Assembly: GCA_003232715.1 (NCBI GenBank) | Contig: QIJG01000266.1 | Coordinates: 1-5,220 of the forward strand | Source: Nitrospirota bacterium | GTDB lineage: Bacteria; Nitrospirota; Thermodesulfovibrionia; Thermodesulfovibrionales; JdFR-85 | DNA length: 5,220 bases | Direction: 5' to 3' | Shown here: piece after piece, positions 4,201-5,220 of the stretch | How the letters are laid out: every line of letters starts with the position of its first letter | Numbering within the stretch: position 1 is the first letter of the stretch | Translations under genes and position numbers: made by a program | Notes under the pieces: model-generated | Told to the model about the DNA's origin: nothing | The model's database searches: none | Seen by the model: the letters and a program-made list of their open reading frames with translations, nothing else

Positions 4201-5220
4201 TTAAACCGGTATCCTGAAATATAAAACCCCTCCCAGTGCCAGGAAGACTACAGGTACTATCCAGGCGGAGACCACGGGCGGGAGTCCCCCTGCATACCCG
4301 AGCGACAGTGATAGTGTGTATATAACCCAGTATGCAAGACTTATGAGTATCCCGGCTCCTGCGCTTACCATCCCTTTGCCTTTTCTGCTCTTTAGCGACA
4401 GGAATATACCTATCATGACCATGAAGAGGTTTGCAAGCGGATAAGAGAGTCGTGACTGAATATCCACCTTCAGCTTTGTGTTCATGTAGCCGGCGTTTTC
4501 CAATCTCTTTTCATGTCTTATGAGCTCCATAACGCTCATCTCCGAAAGCCGGTTTTTTTCTCTTTCAATGATCTCGGTTTTCCCAACCCCTTTAAGGAGT
4601 TTTTCAGGCATATACCGAACTGTGTTCCTGTTCAGGTCGAACTCCCTGACCTCCTGGAGTCTCCAGTCCTGTCCTGACCACACGCCCTTTTCCGCCTCAA
4701 TCCTCTTCGTCAGTCTCCCATCATGTATATAGAATATGGATATGCCGTAAAGCTCCATCTTCTGAGGCACAAACAATTTCGCCCTGACCAGGAGGCCCTT
4801 CCTTGCCCTGATCCAGATATTGCCTTCCTGGTAGGAGATCTTTTTTTCACCTTTAAGTGAATAAATTATATCGTTTGACTTCTTCAGCGATGCAGGGGCT
4901 ATGAATTCTGCAATAACAAAGTCGATTGTCACCAGAAGGGGCATAAAAAAGCGCCTCAGGTTAACTCCTGATGCCTTTATTGCTATGATCTCGTGCCTCC
5001 TTGATGCAGAACTTATAACGAAAATACTGCATAGAAGGGATGCCATCGGCAACAGGTATCTCAGGTATTCAGGGATTTTTAAGGCCCCCAGGAGTATCAG
5101 GGTTTCGGTTGTCTGACTGTAAGGTATGAGTTCATCCATCCGGTCAACAATGAATATTACTGAAAAGACGGCAGAAAGCATGGATGCAACAATCAGCAGC
5201 AGCACGCCGAATTCCCGGAT
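4201..5220 (-). CDS. lptG: LPS export ABC transporter permease LptG (N-terminus beyond right edge)
   Basis: LptG and LptF form the inner-membrane part of the LptB2FG transporter, which pulls lipopolysaccharide from the inner membrane into the Lpt bridge. The frame is open to the window edge (IREFG precedes the GTG at 5205), so the start lies a few codons further right and that GTG is internal. The visible 339 residues show TM1 at about 7-26, TM2 at about 52-72 and TM3 at about 92-110, with the cytoplasmic loop SASRRHEIIAIKASGVN between TM2 and TM3. A soluble periplasmic jellyroll-like domain (about 115-250) contains GNIWIRARKG, GISIFYIHDGRL and WRLQEV. Three C-terminal TM helices end in GLPPVVSAWIVPVVF. 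The EFIAPASLKKSN and GLPPVVSAW stretches align with LptG (EWVAPQ, GIPPIIGAL in E. coli) better than with LptF. An lptF gene would be expected beyond the right edge, upstream of lptG. Confidence 0.9.
   Translation of the reverse strand: MREFGVLLLIVASMLSAVFSVIFIVDRMDELIPYSQTTETLILLGALKIPEYLRYLLPMASLLCSIFVISSASRRHEIIAIKASGVNLRRFFMPLLVTIDFVIAEFIAPASLKKSNDIIYSLKGEKKISYQEGNIWIRARKGLLVRAKLFVPQKMELYGISIFYIHDGRLTKRIEAEKGVWSGQDWRLQEVREFDLNRNTVRYMPEKLLKGVGKTEIIEREKNRLSEMSVMELIRHEKRLENAGYMNTKLKVDIQSRLSYPLANLFMVMIGIFLSLKSRKGKGMVSAGAGILISLAYWVIYTLSLSLGYAGGLPPVVSAWIVPVVFLALGGVLYFRIPV

Overview
The window looks like chromosomal DNA of a Gram-negative, selenocysteine-using bacterium. The lptG-type gene implies an LPS outer membrane, and the selD gene carries an in-frame UGA. 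The gene style (DUF5666 repeats, a CysL-like LysR beside selD, AAATCCC-type intergenic palindromes) suggests an uncultured Nitrospirota (Thermodesulfovibrionia-like) or Desulfobacterota lineage. That placement is an inference and cannot be proved from this sequence.

Layout from left to right: the 3' end of an acidic protein with two DUF5666-like units (1-588, +), closed by a 19-bp-stem terminator; a short AT-rich promoter region with two tandem octamer repeats; a LysR-family regulator (775-1698, +); and a convergent selD (1699-2718, -). The stop codons of the last two genes touch. An approximately 565-bp non-coding region follows (2719-3283). It holds a degenerate GGATTA repeat directly against the selD start, an AT-rich stretch, and an 82-bp compound palindrome. 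Next come a class IV PLP enzyme that is PabC/aminotransferase-like (3284-4150, +) and a convergent lptG (4201 to beyond the right edge, -).

The main result is that selD is longer than a conventional ORF call shows. The reading frame extends 49 codons upstream of the internal ATG at 2571, through a UGA at 2679-2677, to an ATG at 2718. This restores the N-terminal catalytic G-U-A-G-K motif. A bacterial SECIS-like hairpin lies directly after the UGA. SelD is therefore predicted to be a 339-residue selenoprotein that makes the selenophosphate needed for its own synthesis. The convergent LysR belongs to the type found beside selenium genes and is the obvious candidate regulator. The octamer CTTATTAA occurs twice in tandem at the LysR promoter and once upstream of selD, which makes it a candidate operator.

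The LysR gene and the class IV enzyme both lack a visible Shine-Dalgarno sequence. Both have -10-like boxes so close to the ATG that leaderless or near-leaderless transcripts are plausible. I see no CRISPR array, transposase, tRNA (including selC) or rRNA in the window.
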